The notes under the pieces: generated by a model | Databases searched by the model: none | Seen by the model: the letters and a program-made list of their open reading frames with translations, nothing else | What the model was told of the DNA's origin: nothing | Made by a program: the position numbers and the translations under genes | NCBI GenBank assembly: GCA_041741415.1 | Contig: JBGSKC010000079.1 | Span: 62,001 to 126,000 of the forward strand | Source: JANQTF01 sp041741415 | Lineage (GTDB): Bacteria > Bacteroidota > Bacteroidia > J057 | Direction of reading: 5' to 3' | Length of the DNA stretch: 64,000 nt | In this document: positions 25,868 to 35,820 of the stretch, one piece after another | Layout: every line of letters begins with the position of its first letter | Numbering within the stretch: position 1 is the stretch's first letter

Positions 25868-26167
25868 ATGCACCAGCAATACATGGTCGAAATCGCCCTT
25901 CCGGCGATTTTTACCTCTGATTTCGCAAGCCTGATTCCTGCGCAACGCGCACGAATCAACCAGCTGCTCATTCAAGGCGACATTCGAAGCTATACCCTCT
26001 CCCTCGACCGTAGCCGCCTTTGGGTGGTGATGAATGGCCGGGATGAAGATCATATCGAAGAAATGCTCGATACCTTTCCCATCATGGAGCATTGTGTAGC
26101 CACCATTCACGAACTGATGTTCCACGACATGGCCACCCACGAAGTTCCCCCCATTTCCCTGAATTAG
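25868..26167 (+). CDS. Small protein with muconolactone-isomerase-like (ferredoxin-fold) character
   Basis: This 99-residue protein has alternating strands and helices: YMVEIALPAIF, ARINQLLIQGDIRSYTLSLD, RLWVVMNGRDEDHIEEMLDT and a terminal HELMFHDMATHEVPP. This is the pattern of dimeric alpha-beta barrel proteins such as muconolactone isomerase or YciI. No catalytic motif stands out. It precedes the cNMP-binding histidine kinase by 7 bases and is almost certainly co-translated with it, so it may be a partner or sensor. Confidence 0.7.
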   Translation: MHQQYMVEIALPAIFTSDFASLIPAQRARINQLLIQGDIRSYTLSLDRSRLWVVMNGRDEDHIEEMLDTFPIMEHCVATIHELMFHDMATHEVPPISLN

Positions 26168-26174
26168 CCTCCCG

Positions 26175-27563
26175 ATGAGCATACTCTCCCAACTCAAAGC
26201 TATTCCCGACCTTAGCCAGGTTCCCGACGAACAACTCCAGTGGCTCATTGACCACTCCGAGCTGCGCGAGTTTCAGGCAGGCGAGCGCCTGTTTGGCCGG
26301 GGCGATTTTTCCCAGCACCTGTTCATCATCCTCGAAGGGCGAATTCGCATCTGGTTTGAGCAAAACGGGACCAGCCGTGAAATGGGGCGAATGGAAAAGG
26401 ACGAAATCACGGGTGTACTTCCCTATTCCCGGCTCAAAGAAGCCAGAGGCAATGGCGATGTGCTTCAAAAAGCCCGGATCCTCATGACCCACCGGTCCAC
26501 GTTTCCCGACATGATCCGCACCCAGTATGAACTGGTGGAGGCATTGGTTCACGTCATGGCCAATCGGATCCGAAATTTCACCACCCTCCAGGTCCAGAAT
26601 GAAAAGTTGGTGGCCCTTGGAAAACTGTCGGCCGGGCTCGCCCACGAACTCAATAACCCCTCCTCCGCCGTGGTGCGCGTGGCCAAAGACCTCAAGTCGC
26701 ATTTGGCCTACCTGCCCGACAATTTCAAGCGCGTGATCTCCATTCGCATAGAAGAGGCACAGGTGGATGCGGTGAATGAAATGCTCTTTGAGCACATCGG
26801 TGGGGGGATTCGCAGCTACCCGATCCTCGACCGCAGCCGCAGGGAAGAATGCCTCGAAGACTGGCTCGACGACCATGATGTTCCTCTCCAGGCAGATGCC
26901 CTTGACGCGCTGGTAGATTTTGGCTTTGAAGAAGAGGATTTCGATTTCGTGCTGTCGCAAACGGGTGAGCGAGACCTTGCCCCGGTGCTGAACTGGATGG
27001 GCAACGTGCTCACAACGGAAAAATATGTCGGTGAAATTCACGACGCCTCTCAGCGAATCAACGACCTGGTGACTTCCATCAAGTCCTATTCGCACATGGA
27101 CCAGGACATAGACCGGGGCCAGGTGGACATCCGTGAGGGGATCCGGAGCACGCGGCGGATGCTGGAGCATAAATTCAGGAAGGGGAGCATTCAGTTTGAG
27201 GAAGACTTTGGCGAACCGTTTCCCACCATTCATGCCAATCCCGGAGAGTTGAATCAGGTGTGGACCAACCTTATCGACAATGCGCTGGACGCGCTGGAAT
27301 CAAGAGAGGGAGCCGTGATCAGGATCAGCGCGCATGTTGATGGACCCTGTCTCAAGGTGGTGGTACAAGACAACGGGCCGGGCATTCCGGACTCTGTGAA
27401 ATCGCAGATTTTTGACCCTTTTTTCACCACCAAAGGCATCGGCAAGGGAACAGGGCTTGGGCTCGACATCGTGCTTCGCATCATGCGCGCCCACAATGCT
27501 TCCATCGATGTCGAAAGCGTGCCCGGCGAAACCCGTTTCCTGCTGTGGTTTCCCCTGAACTGA
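26175..27563 (+). CDS. Cyclic-nucleotide-binding-domain sensor histidine kinase
   Basis: This 462-residue soluble protein carries an N-terminal cNMP-binding/Crp-like barrel (residues ~15-135, FQAGERLFGRGDFSQHLFII) and a histidine kinase core. The H-box is GKLSAGLAHELNNPSSAVV, the N-box VWTNLIDNALDALES, and the G boxes VQDNGPGIPDS and GKGTGLGLDIVLRI. No membrane segment is seen, so it senses a cytoplasmic ligand or binds a partner. No response regulator follows. The ligand is unknown. Confidence 0.88.
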   Translation: MSILSQLKAIPDLSQVPDEQLQWLIDHSELREFQAGERLFGRGDFSQHLFIILEGRIRIWFEQNGTSREMGRMEKDEITGVLPYSRLKEARGNGDVLQKARILMTHRSTFPDMIRTQYELVEALVHVMANRIRNFTTLQVQNEKLVALGKLSAGLAHELNNPSSAVVRVAKDLKSHLAYLPDNFKRVISIRIEEAQVDAVNEMLFEHIGGGIRSYPILDRSRREECLEDWLDDHDVPLQADALDALVDFGFEEEDFDFVLSQTGERDLAPVLNWMGNVLTTEKYVGEIHDASQRINDLVTSIKSYSHMDQDIDRGQVDIREGIRSTRRMLEHKFRKGSIQFEEDFGEPFPTIHANPGELNQVWTNLIDNALDALESREGAVIRISAHVDGPCLKVVVQDNGPGIPDSVKSQIFDPFFTTKGIGKGTGLGLDIVLRIMRAHNASIDVESVPGETRFLLWFPLN

Positions 27564-27689
27564 TCCTGGCCTTTTGCAGGAGCAGGACTGTCGGGAGTCA
27601 GATTCAGGCTAATTTACCGGAAGAACCACCTGCCTGGCAAAGGCCGGATTTCTGATGCTGATTTTTCCAACTGGCTCAACGAACTCCTC

Positions 27690-29174
27690 ATGTTTCTCCT
27701 CGGCTTCGACCTCGGCACCTCTTCGATCAAAGTGGCGCTGGTGAATGCAGACAATGGCCAGATTGTGGCCACTGCCCAGTCTCCTGACACTGAAATGCCT
27801 GTCCAGGCACCACAGCCCGACTGGGCCGAGCAAGACCCGGCAGCCTGGTGGGAGCACATGGTGCTGGCCGCCCGGCAATTGTTTGCGCAGCACCCCGAGG
27901 CCAGGCAGCACATCGAAGGGATCGGGATTGCCTATCAGATGCACGGCCTCGTGCTGGTGGATGAAGCCGGAGCCGTTCTGCGCCCCTCGATCATCTGGTG
28001 CGACAGCAGGGCGGTGGAGATTGGCAAACGTGCTGCGGCCAGCCTGAGCCCCACTTTCACTTATGGTTCCTGCCTCAATACTCCCGGCAATTTTACTGCC
28101 TCCAAGCTGCGCTGGGTAAAGGAACACGAGCCTGACCTTGTGGACCGCGCAAAGGCCATGATGCTTCCGGGTGATTTTGCTGCCTTTCGGCTCACAGGCA
28201 AGCTCTCCACCACTGCCTCCGGCCTTTCGGAAGGGGTGTTGTGGAATTTTTCGGCGAATGAGGTGGCCACTGATCTCTTTGAACACTACGAATTACCTGC
28301 CCGGCTCATTCCGGAACTGGTTCCGACTTTCGGACTGCAAGGCAGGCTCACCAGTGAAGCGGCTGACGAATTGGGCCTGCCAGAGGGAATTCCCGTTACC
28401 TATCGCGCTGGTGACCAGCCAAATAACGCCTTTGCCCTCGGGGTGCTGGCACCGGGAGAAGTGGCCGCCACCGGTGGCACTTCGGGGGTGGTCTATGCCG
28501 TGACCGACCAACTGATCGGAGATGTGCAGGACCGCGTCAACAGTTTTGCACACGTGAACCACCAGGGCACAGATCCGCGGATCGGGGTGCTGCTCTGCAT
28601 CAACGGAGCCGGGTCGATGTATGCCTGGCTGCGGCAGCAACTCGGCGGAAAGGACCTGATGTATGCCGAAATGGAAGCCATGGCCAGCCAGGTGGAGGCA
28701 GGGAGCGAGGGCCTGCGTGTGTTGCCTTTTGGCAATGGTGCCGAGCGTTTGCTGAACAATGAGAACCCTGGGGCGCATGTCCTCGGTCTCCATTTTGCCC
28801 GCCATGGCCGCGGCCATCTGGTGCGGGCCACCCTCGAAGGCATCGCTTTTGCCTTCGTGTATGGCATGGAAGCCATGAAAGACATGGGGATGAAACTCGA
28901 TTTGCTGCGGGTGGGGAACGATAATTTGTTTCGTTCGGCCATTTTCGCCCAAACTGTTTCCACCCTTACCGGGGCCAGCATCGAGGTGAGAGCCACGTCC
29001 GGAGCGGTGGGAGCCGCGATCGGAGCTGGCTTTGCCCATCGCGGGGAGGCCTGGGCCCGGGAGGCGCTGGCACACGCAGGGGTGGAGCAACAGTATGAGC
29101 CTGCAGCTGGCCGTTCAGAATTGGCGGCGGCTTTTGCCGACTGGCAGCAATGGCTGGAGCGGGTGAGAAAGTAA
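27690..29174 (+). CDS. xylB: Xylulokinase (FGGY family)
   Basis: This 494-residue sugar kinase begins MFLLGFDLGTSSIKVALV and has DWAEQDPAAWW, the substrate region GIAYQMHGLVLVDEAG, GDQPNNAFALGVL and the ATP-binding AATGGTSGVVY. These features fit xylulokinase, which phosphorylates D-xylulose for the pentose phosphate pathway. No xylose isomerase is adjacent, so another ketose substrate is possible. It is convergent with the GH2-type gene, 12 bases apart. Confidence 0.88.
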   Translation: MFLLGFDLGTSSIKVALVNADNGQIVATAQSPDTEMPVQAPQPDWAEQDPAAWWEHMVLAARQLFAQHPEARQHIEGIGIAYQMHGLVLVDEAGAVLRPSIIWCDSRAVEIGKRAAASLSPTFTYGSCLNTPGNFTASKLRWVKEHEPDLVDRAKAMMLPGDFAAFRLTGKLSTTASGLSEGVLWNFSANEVATDLFEHYELPARLIPELVPTFGLQGRLTSEAADELGLPEGIPVTYRAGDQPNNAFALGVLAPGEVAATGGTSGVVYAVTDQLIGDVQDRVNSFAHVNHQGTDPRIGVLLCINGAGSMYAWLRQQLGGKDLMYAEMEAMASQVEAGSEGLRVLPFGNGAERLLNNENPGAHVLGLHFARHGRGHLVRATLEGIAFAFVYGMEAMKDMGMKLDLLRVGNDNLFRSAIFAQTVSTLTGASIEVRATSGAVGAAIGAGFAHRGEAWAREALAHAGVEQQYEPAAGRSELAAAFADWQQWLERVRK

Positions 29175-29186
29175 CTGTTCTCCGCC

Positions 29187-30533
29187 TCAGCGCTTTACAA
29201 AAAAAGGAATGTTGTGGTACCCAAATCCGCCCTTTCCGTCCCGGACATAGGCAAACAGCCGGTAGGCCCCCACTTTTTCCGGGATCTGAAAGCGAAGCGT
29301 TTTCCCCTGATTTTCCATGACAAACAAAGGCTCTGGGCGGATTTCTCCATCGCCGCCGGTTACGTTCATGTAGTCGCCTTCGGGGAGAAGTTCCCAGGTG
29401 AAGGTAAGGCTGTCGCCGTCGGGGTCTTGGGGGAATGACCTCACTACCGCCGAATCACCCGCGGGAAGGTACATGCTCTCAAAAGCCTCCATTTCGCCAA
29501 AGTAGAGAGCTCCGATGGTGGGGGCGTGGTTATGCGGGAGGGTATCGCCCCAGAGCTGCCCCAGTTGATCGACAACTGCCGTGGGCTCCCCGTCCTCCGA
29601 AAACATGCTGAACCAGGTGTGGGTTCTTTCCTGCTTTTGCCCCCAGAAAAACGCCAGAGAGCCCAGCAGCCTGGGAGGTGTGGGGCGGAGATAGGTTTCG
29701 CAATACCATTTAATCAGGGCCGCCTTTCGCAAGTCGCTGTCTTCAATAGGAGCAGCCCAGTCTGTCTGCTCGGCTTCCCAATAGCCGACAGGAGAAAATT
29801 CTGCCAGCACAACCGGGCCTTGCCAGGTGTCTTTGGCCTGCAGGTGGCCGAGGGCGTCCTCCACGGTTTGGAAGGCATTGATGCCGAGGATATCTACTGC
29901 GGGAGCATATTTGGCTGCCATTTCGTAGTTTTTCCGCATTTCGTTCACACAGACCATGACCGGATGGAAGGGATCGGCTTCGTGAATGGCTTTGGCGGTT
30001 TCGTTGGTCCATTGCCAATATGCTTTATCGGCGTGGTGCATGAGGTTGACTTCATTTCCCAGCACCCAGCAGAGCACGGCAGGGTGGTGCCGAAAGCGGG
30101 CGACGACGGCCAGGGCAGAGTCCTGGATCGCTTTTGCAAAAGCTTTGTCGGCATAATTGGCGCCGTTGCGCATGAGCGGCACATCCAGGCCCACAGCCAC
30201 TGTGAGGTTGAGGTCTCTGGCGAGGTTCAGGAGGCTATCCAGCTTCCAGGTGCTATAAGTTCTGGCTGTGTTGGCACCGCGTCCAGCCAGTTCTGTCCAA
30301 AAACCCCAGCCCGATGCTCCCTGGATCACGAATGGTTTTCCGTGGCGGAATAACTGGTATTGCCCTTCTGCCACCTGGATAACCTCAACTCCCTTGCCTG
30401 TTGGCGTTGTTTTCCTCAGAGGAGTTTCCAAAGAAGGGGTTTGGCAACCAGTGATGTGCACGGCCAGCCAGGCTGCCCACAGCAATGGGGCGAAGGGAAA
30501 GGGCCTGTGTGGTAGGGAAGTCTGAACGGACAT
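29187..30533 (-). CDS. GH2-type (clan GH-A) glycoside hydrolase lipoprotein
   Basis: From the ATG at 30533 the product is 448 residues. A lipobox-like stretch (WLAVHITGC) suggests membrane anchoring. The TIM-barrel shows the acid/base pair in CWVLGNEVNLMHHAD and a nucleophile glutamate in VVLAEFSPVGYWE. A C-terminal beta domain follows (APTIGALYFGEMEAFESMYL onward). The barrel is a paralogue of the periplasmic hydrolase domain of the preceding gene (compare SEFGPEGYWD there). It starts 34 bases after that gene's stop. Substrate is unknown; a beta-glucan made by the adjacent synthase is the obvious candidate. Confidence 0.8.
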   Translation of the reverse strand: MSVQTSLPHRPFPFAPLLWAAWLAVHITGCQTPSLETPLRKTTPTGKGVEVIQVAEGQYQLFRHGKPFVIQGASGWGFWTELAGRGANTARTYSTWKLDSLLNLARDLNLTVAVGLDVPLMRNGANYADKAFAKAIQDSALAVVARFRHHPAVLCWVLGNEVNLMHHADKAYWQWTNETAKAIHEADPFHPVMVCVNEMRKNYEMAAKYAPAVDILGINAFQTVEDALGHLQAKDTWQGPVVLAEFSPVGYWEAEQTDWAAPIEDSDLRKAALIKWYCETYLRPTPPRLLGSLAFFWGQKQERTHTWFSMFSEDGEPTAVVDQLGQLWGDTLPHNHAPTIGALYFGEMEAFESMYLPAGDSAVVRSFPQDPDGDSLTFTWELLPEGDYMNVTGGDGEIRPEPLFVMENQGKTLRFQIPEKVGAYRLFAYVRDGKGGFGYHNIPFFVKR

Positions 30534-30566
30534 ATTGGTGGGAAGATCAGGGTGCAAAATGGTTGG

Positions 30567-33500
30567 CTATTCGGGGAAATAAAGGGGAAGAGAGGCGGAG
30601 GTGGCGAAGCGGCCGGTGGAATCGATGAGGGAAACGTAAGCCCTGTATTCCTGGCCATGTTTCAGGACGCTGCCTTCGACCCAGGCTTTGAGGGTGCCAG
30701 GGTATGCTTCCAGGCCTTCCACGGGCTCCAGGATATGATCCTCGCGCACAAACCATTCAACCTGAAAGTCGTCGAGCGAGTCGAGGGCCGTGGTGGCTTT
30801 GAGCAAAAAGCCGCCAAAAGGATAGGATGCCTGGGGAAAGTAGAGGTCAGGAACGGGAAAGGTATAGGTAGAATCGCCGCGCCAGGCCGCCTGCAGGGCC
30901 ATATATCCTGGGCGAATCCGCCCTTTGCTGTCTGTGAGCCCGAACCAGGTAACTGTTTCCTCCATGCGGTCGCGCCAGCAAAAGGCCACACCGCCGAGGT
31001 TATGGTCGGCATGCGGTGCCACATGGTGGAGCCAGTGATGGTTATAGGAGGCTGCCTTCTCGTAGGAGCTGGGTTCTTTGGATTGCCCCAGGCTGTTGAA
31101 TTCGGCATATTCCAGGTCCCAGTATCCTTCCGGTCCAAACTCCGAAACGAGATAGGGTTTGTCTGGGAAAAACTGGGTGCAGAGGCGGTCCAGCTGGCTG
31201 ATCTGCTCCTCAAAGTAGGAGTTCACCGCCATGAAATCGAGGGAAGGAACCTGCTCTTGGTAGGAGGCCAGGGCCAGTGCCAGATCGGGGGAGTGCTCAC
31301 AGGCAGCAAACACCGGGTGGTTGGGGTCGATGGCATGGATTTCCCGGGCGATGTCTTCAATCATGCGCAGGTAGGCCATGCGAACAGTCGGGAGGTAGGT
31401 GCGGCGGAAATGGTGTTTGAGCAGGCCCCATGTCTCGTTGCCAATGCCCCAGGCCAGAATGGCATCCCGGTCTTTTAGTTCCTTCACCCGCGCAATTACT
31501 TCGCGCTTGTATTTTTTTACCTGGGCCGGATCCCGGTAATAATCCACCTCGGGATCAAACCAAAACCCATACAGCACCTTGATATCGTGTTCATGGGCCA
31601 CCTTAAGAAGGTTGTAATCATAGATGCCCGGACTGTATCGCCGGATGGTATTTGCCCCCAGGTCTTTTACCTGCTGAAAATCCTCCTCGAGAACCTGGCG
31701 CGTGAGTGGGTAAAAGCCGTCGCGCCAGTCGTGGCTGGGGTTGTAGGCAAGGCCTTTGATGTAAAATGGCTCACCGTTCACCAGCAACTGCATTCCACTT
31801 TGCTGGTCCAGGGTAACTTTTGGTGTGGCTTCATTCCCCACCTGAACCATGTGCGTCTTTTCTTCCCCATTCCTGTCCGGGGGCATGATGGCTGGGGCCA
31901 GTTTCTTGTTGCGAAGCCAGGCAGCCCATTTGGCGGGGGGCAGGGCCTGCTCATCCGAAAAAACAAAACCCTGCGCTTCTGGCAGCAGGCGGTCCAGATG
32001 GGCGAGAAATGCTTCGATGGTATCGCTGGGCTGAATGTCCATGATCCAGGTGGGAGACTCCCTGAGCAGGCGCGAGAAGAGGTTCAGGCGCTGGTCGAAG
32101 GGGAGCTCTGTGCTGTCATGCGGGGCTGCAGACAAGGCAAGGATGTCGATGCGTTCTTCTGGCAAATAACCAAACAGGGTAGGGGTGCCGAATGCCTGGA
32201 AGAAAAATACCAGGTTGTACCAGCCCTGGTCTGTGGCCATGCTGCGAATGTGTGTCCAGGCTTGGCCGTAGGCTTTGGGTTCGTTGCCCGGTGTCGTCTG
32301 CCAGATGCTGTCCTGCCGGTCGGGTGCAGGCCCAAAAAGCCAGTAAACCGGCAGGCCCAGCCTGTTTGCCTGACCCAATAAAGGTTTCAAAACCTCGTCC
32401 CATTCTCCTTCTGCAATGGCCTGGTAGGTAATTGGCTTGTGCAGGCTGTCTGTTAGCCAGGGTTCCCATACCAGCAGGGGAATGCGTTGCTGCTGCCCAA
32501 GTTTGGCCATAACGGGAAGGACCTGAGGCCATTCCCCGACATTTGCCGGAAGATTCACTGTTACTACCTGGGCTTGAGGCAGATTAGCGAAAGAGGCCAA
32601 CGGCAGCCCCAGGTAATGCCCTTCTGATTCCTTGACTTGCGGAGGCTTGAGGTCAGAGAGCTCGATTTTGGTAAGGGCAGGCAGGGCAATGATGCCGAAA
32701 ATGAGGGCGATGATCACGCCGAGGGCCATGTAGGCGCTCCGCAGAGGGCGGTAAATAAAATTCTGGCGAAAGAGGTACCATTTCACCCGCACCGGATCCA
32801 GCACCCCGCCATAGAGCCATTTGTAAAAACCCATGATCATTTTTTGCTGACCCATCAGCACCACCAGCCCCAGCATGACCACATTCACCAGGGCAAAGCC
32901 TGCCATCATGAGCATGTAGGGACTCCAGTCTTTGGCAAGGCCATACACAATGGCGACGAGCGAAAGCAGGATGACTGCAATATTGGGGGTGCTGAGCTTC
33001 AGTTCGTTGCGGGCAACGTCGTTTTTCGGAGTCGGAATATAGGGCACCTTTTTGCCGATGACCGTGTACACAAATCCGATCAGAAAGATCCACCAGGTGC
33101 CGATCATGAGGGTGCCTCCGAGAAAGTGAACGCCTCTTTCGTGGACTTCGAGCAACCAACGCTGGGCAAATTGCCGGATGATGAGGATCATGGATAACAG
33201 CGGTAGGGCGTGCAGCAGGAGGTCGTCCATTTCCACCAGCCAGGGAACTTCGGAGGTGAAGAGGGAAATAATGGGAATGGACAAATCGATGGCAGCCACG
33301 ATGCCAAAGAGAAAGTAGAGCGGCAGCGTGAGGTAATGGAGTGCCTGTGCCCAGGTAAAATGCTTCAGCAGCTTGGGCACTGTGTGAAACAGCAAATCGA
33401 GCGATCCGCGAGTCCATTTGAGCTGCTGCTGGTAGTAGGCTGCCAGGGTGGCTGGCACCTGGCCCCGGGTAAGGGCTTCGGGCACGTAAATGGATTTCCA

Positions 33501-34343
33501 GCCCTTGGCATGGAGTTGCATTGCGGTGTGCATATCCTCAGAAAGGCCTGCGGCGTGGCCCCCGATGGAGTCGAGGGCCTCCCGCCGAAAAGCGCAGTTG
33601 GCCCCGATCGCCTGAACCGTGCCGTACCGGTTCATCGACATCATCATCGGGCCATAGAAATGGTAAGTTTGCTCGGCAGCGCCTTTGGCAATGAAGCTCT
33701 CGTCGCGGTTGTGGTAGGCCTGCACCGACTGGACGTAGCCGATGTCTTTGGTTTCAAAATAGGGCAGTACCCGGTCCAGGAAGGATTCCGCCGGCTTGTG
33801 GTCGGGGTCGAGCACCACAGCGATTTCGCCAGTGGCTTGCTGCAGGGCGTAGTTGATGTTGCCCGCCTTGGCGTTTTTCTTGTCGGTTCCCCGATACACA
33901 TGCACCACCCCCAGCTCTTCACAAACCTGTTTCAGGTAAGGGTCGTTGCCCTCGTCGCAGAGGTAGGTGGTGTGCGGGTAGCGCACCTTGACCATGGCCT
34001 GGAGCGTGTCCAGGATCATGTCGTAGGGTTCTCCCGGAACAAAGGTGGTGAACATGTCCACCGTATACTCCCGGGTCAGCTCTGGCTTTTCCGGCACCGA
34101 AACTCCGGCGTAATGGTACCATTCGTGGATAGCTCGCAGCAGTTTGAACGCCACTGCAATGGCAAGACTCCAATAAAGAAAAGGATTTCCGATGTAGTCT
34201 CCGTCGAAAAACCAAAAGAGGAAATACAGAAGTGAGATCGACCCGACAAGGATAAGGCCCCGCATGATCCATACGTCTTTCTTCTTCGGCGGAGGGATAC
34301 TCGGAATCTGATTGACATCAATGATTCCGTCCCAAAGTTGCAT
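30567..34343 (-). CDS. Cellulose-synthase-like GT2 glycosyltransferase fused to a periplasmic GH2-type hydrolase
   Basis: This 1258-residue fusion starts with two membrane helices (~26-76). A processive GT2 domain (~90-330) follows with acidic sites in LCDEGNDP, VVLDPDHKP (DxD) and GLSEDMHTA, and the QxxRW-like QQLKWTRGS with Lys for Arg. About six further helices (~340-570) complete a BcsA-like topology; no PilZ domain is seen. The external part has a deacetylase/hydrolase-like spacer (~590-800) and a GH-A TIM barrel (~850-1130) with acid/base in AWGIGNETWG and nucleophile in YLVSEFGPEGYWD, then a beta domain. It likely polymerises and exports a beta-glucan and trims or remodels it on emergence. 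Product linkage is not readable. Confidence 0.85.
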   Translation of the reverse strand: MQLWDGIIDVNQIPSIPPPKKKDVWIMRGLILVGSISLLYFLFWFFDGDYIGNPFLYWSLAIAVAFKLLRAIHEWYHYAGVSVPEKPELTREYTVDMFTTFVPGEPYDMILDTLQAMVKVRYPHTTYLCDEGNDPYLKQVCEELGVVHVYRGTDKKNAKAGNINYALQQATGEIAVVLDPDHKPAESFLDRVLPYFETKDIGYVQSVQAYHNRDESFIAKGAAEQTYHFYGPMMMSMNRYGTVQAIGANCAFRREALDSIGGHAAGLSEDMHTAMQLHAKGWKSIYVPEALTRGQVPATLAAYYQQQLKWTRGSLDLLFHTVPKLLKHFTWAQALHYLTLPLYFLFGIVAAIDLSIPIISLFTSEVPWLVEMDDLLLHALPLLSMILIIRQFAQRWLLEVHERGVHFLGGTLMIGTWWIFLIGFVYTVIGKKVPYIPTPKNDVARNELKLSTPNIAVILLSLVAIVYGLAKDWSPYMLMMAGFALVNVVMLGLVVLMGQQKMIMGFYKWLYGGVLDPVRVKWYLFRQNFIYRPLRSAYMALGVIIALIFGIIALPALTKIELSDLKPPQVKESEGHYLGLPLASFANLPQAQVVTVNLPANVGEWPQVLPVMAKLGQQQRIPLLVWEPWLTDSLHKPITYQAIAEGEWDEVLKPLLGQANRLGLPVYWLFGPAPDRQDSIWQTTPGNEPKAYGQAWTHIRSMATDQGWYNLVFFFQAFGTPTLFGYLPEERIDILALSAAPHDSTELPFDQRLNLFSRLLRESPTWIMDIQPSDTIEAFLAHLDRLLPEAQGFVFSDEQALPPAKWAAWLRNKKLAPAIMPPDRNGEEKTHMVQVGNEATPKVTLDQQSGMQLLVNGEPFYIKGLAYNPSHDWRDGFYPLTRQVLEEDFQQVKDLGANTIRRYSPGIYDYNLLKVAHEHDIKVLYGFWFDPEVDYYRDPAQVKKYKREVIARVKELKDRDAILAWGIGNETWGLLKHHFRRTYLPTVRMAYLRMIEDIAREIHAIDPNHPVFAACEHSPDLALALASYQEQVPSLDFMAVNSYFEEQISQLDRLCTQFFPDKPYLVSEFGPEGYWDLEYAEFNSLGQSKEPSSYEKAASYNHHWLHHVAPHADHNLGGVAFCWRDRMEETVTWFGLTDSKGRIRPGYMALQAAWRGDSTYTFPVPDLYFPQASYPFGGFLLKATTALDSLDDFQVEWFVREDHILEPVEGLEAYPGTLKAWVEGSVLKHGQEYRAYVSLIDSTGRFATSASLPLYFPE

Positions 34344-34487
34344 TGTGCTGGTTGATAGTTAGGTCAATATTAATGGGGAAGCGTTAGTTTCGGGGTCGGT
34401 GGCGCAATAATTCGACTTACCTCTGGCAGTTCCTGCAAATTACGGATCAACTGATTGAATGAATGCTCAATTGGCTTTTTCCTTTTC

Positions 34488-35690
34488 TCAGTCGGTATGT
34501 TGGAAAACGCGGACATAATCCACAGACATTCTCTGTGGAAACACCGTGGTGGCCGGGGGCGGGCCAGGCCATTCGCCGCCAACAGCCACGTTCATGATGA
34601 AAAACTGCGGGGTATTGAACGGCCAGGGCTGGTCGCCCATGTCTGCCGGGGTGATGCTGAAGTACAGCTGGTCATCCATGTACCAGGCGATGTAGTCGCG
34701 CCGCCAGGCGATGGAAAAAACGTGGTACTCCTCATCGTAGGTGTCAGGGCTGATGGAGATAGAATTGTTCTTGTAGCGGTGAAGGGCGGCACTGCTGCCC
34801 CAATGCGCACTGCCCACCACGGTGGAGGGGTTCTGGCCCACGAGCTCCATGATGTCGATCTCCCCGCAGGCTGGCCAGCCCACCTGCCCGAAGTTTCCAC
34901 CAATCATCCACAGGGCTGGCCACAGCCCGCGGGCCGCAGGAACCTTCGCCCGGATGTCGATCCGGCCATACTGAAACTCCTTCTTTCCCTGCGTCGTGAT
35001 CCTGGAGGAGGTGTAATAGGGCGAAGCTGCACTGCCTTCGTTCCTGGCCTCGATGATCAGCTTGCCGTCGGTGAGGGAATGGTTGTTGGAGGTATAATAT
35101 TCGAGCTCTTTGTTTCCCCAGCCGTTGTTGTTGCCCTGCTCAAAATTGTACTGCCCGGGGTCCATCGTCGTGCCGTCAAATTCATCTGCCCAAACAAGGG
35201 AAAATTCGGGGTACATGTTGGGGGTGATGTAACCGTCTGCTTCTTTGGGCAGGGTGGCGTCGTCGTCGCCGATGTTCACTACCGAGCGGGTTTTGGTGCC
35301 TGTTGCGTTCACCAACTGGCTGAGCAGTACTTCAAACGTTTCGCCCCGCTCCCGGATCTCGTCGCCCACGAGGGAAATGGTAAAAGATACAGTGGTTTGC
35401 CCGGCGGGAATACTCAGAGACCCCCGTGCCCCACGGTAATCGATACCCGCCTGGGCGCTCAGGTCCTGGGTGGCATAGTCAAAGGTAACGGCCTGGTCAA
35501 ATGCTTTGCTGAGGCTCACGGTAAATTCGGCTAATCCTGGAGCGCTCGCAGAGCCTTCCAGAACCGTGGGTTCGTCGATGCTGAGACCCGGCAACTCGGG
35601 AGTAACAGGCACAGGTTCTTTGCATGCAGCCAGGGCAATAAGGGGGAGAAGGATCAGGCTGATCCTGCGAATCTCAGCGGATAAACGCAT
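34488..35690 (-). CDS. GH16 family beta-glucanase lipoprotein with Calx-beta domain
   Basis: This 400-residue protein has a lipoprotein signal ending LIALAACKE and a Calx-beta/immunoglobulin-like domain (~40-145). The GH16 jelly-roll (~165-400) has the catalytic ExDxxE motif as GEIDIMELVG, plus ARGLWPALWMIGG and a terminal MSVDYVRVFQ. The active site is intact. GH16 enzymes cleave or transglycosylate beta-1,3(1,4)-glucans and similar polymers. It lies just upstream of the GT2-GH2 synthase on the same strand, so it probably processes that product, though laminarin degradation is also possible. Confidence 0.92.
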   Translation of the reverse strand: MRLSAEIRRISLILLPLIALAACKEPVPVTPELPGLSIDEPTVLEGSASAPGLAEFTVSLSKAFDQAVTFDYATQDLSAQAGIDYRGARGSLSIPAGQTTVSFTISLVGDEIRERGETFEVLLSQLVNATGTKTRSVVNIGDDDATLPKEADGYITPNMYPEFSLVWADEFDGTTMDPGQYNFEQGNNNGWGNKELEYYTSNNHSLTDGKLIIEARNEGSAASPYYTSSRITTQGKKEFQYGRIDIRAKVPAARGLWPALWMIGGNFGQVGWPACGEIDIMELVGQNPSTVVGSAHWGSSAALHRYKNNSISISPDTYDEEYHVFSIAWRRDYIAWYMDDQLYFSITPADMGDQPWPFNTPQFFIMNVAVGGEWPGPPPATTVFPQRMSVDYVRVFQHTD

Positions 35691-35820
35691 AGTGACGCAG
35701 TAGAAGTGATTAGACAGAAAGTTAGGCCTTTTTGATCATTTCTGCCACATTTTCCTGTTCCCGGCTTTTTTGTATCTCATCGGCTCGGCCTAAAGCAGTG
35801 CCAGCACAAGGGGGCCAATG

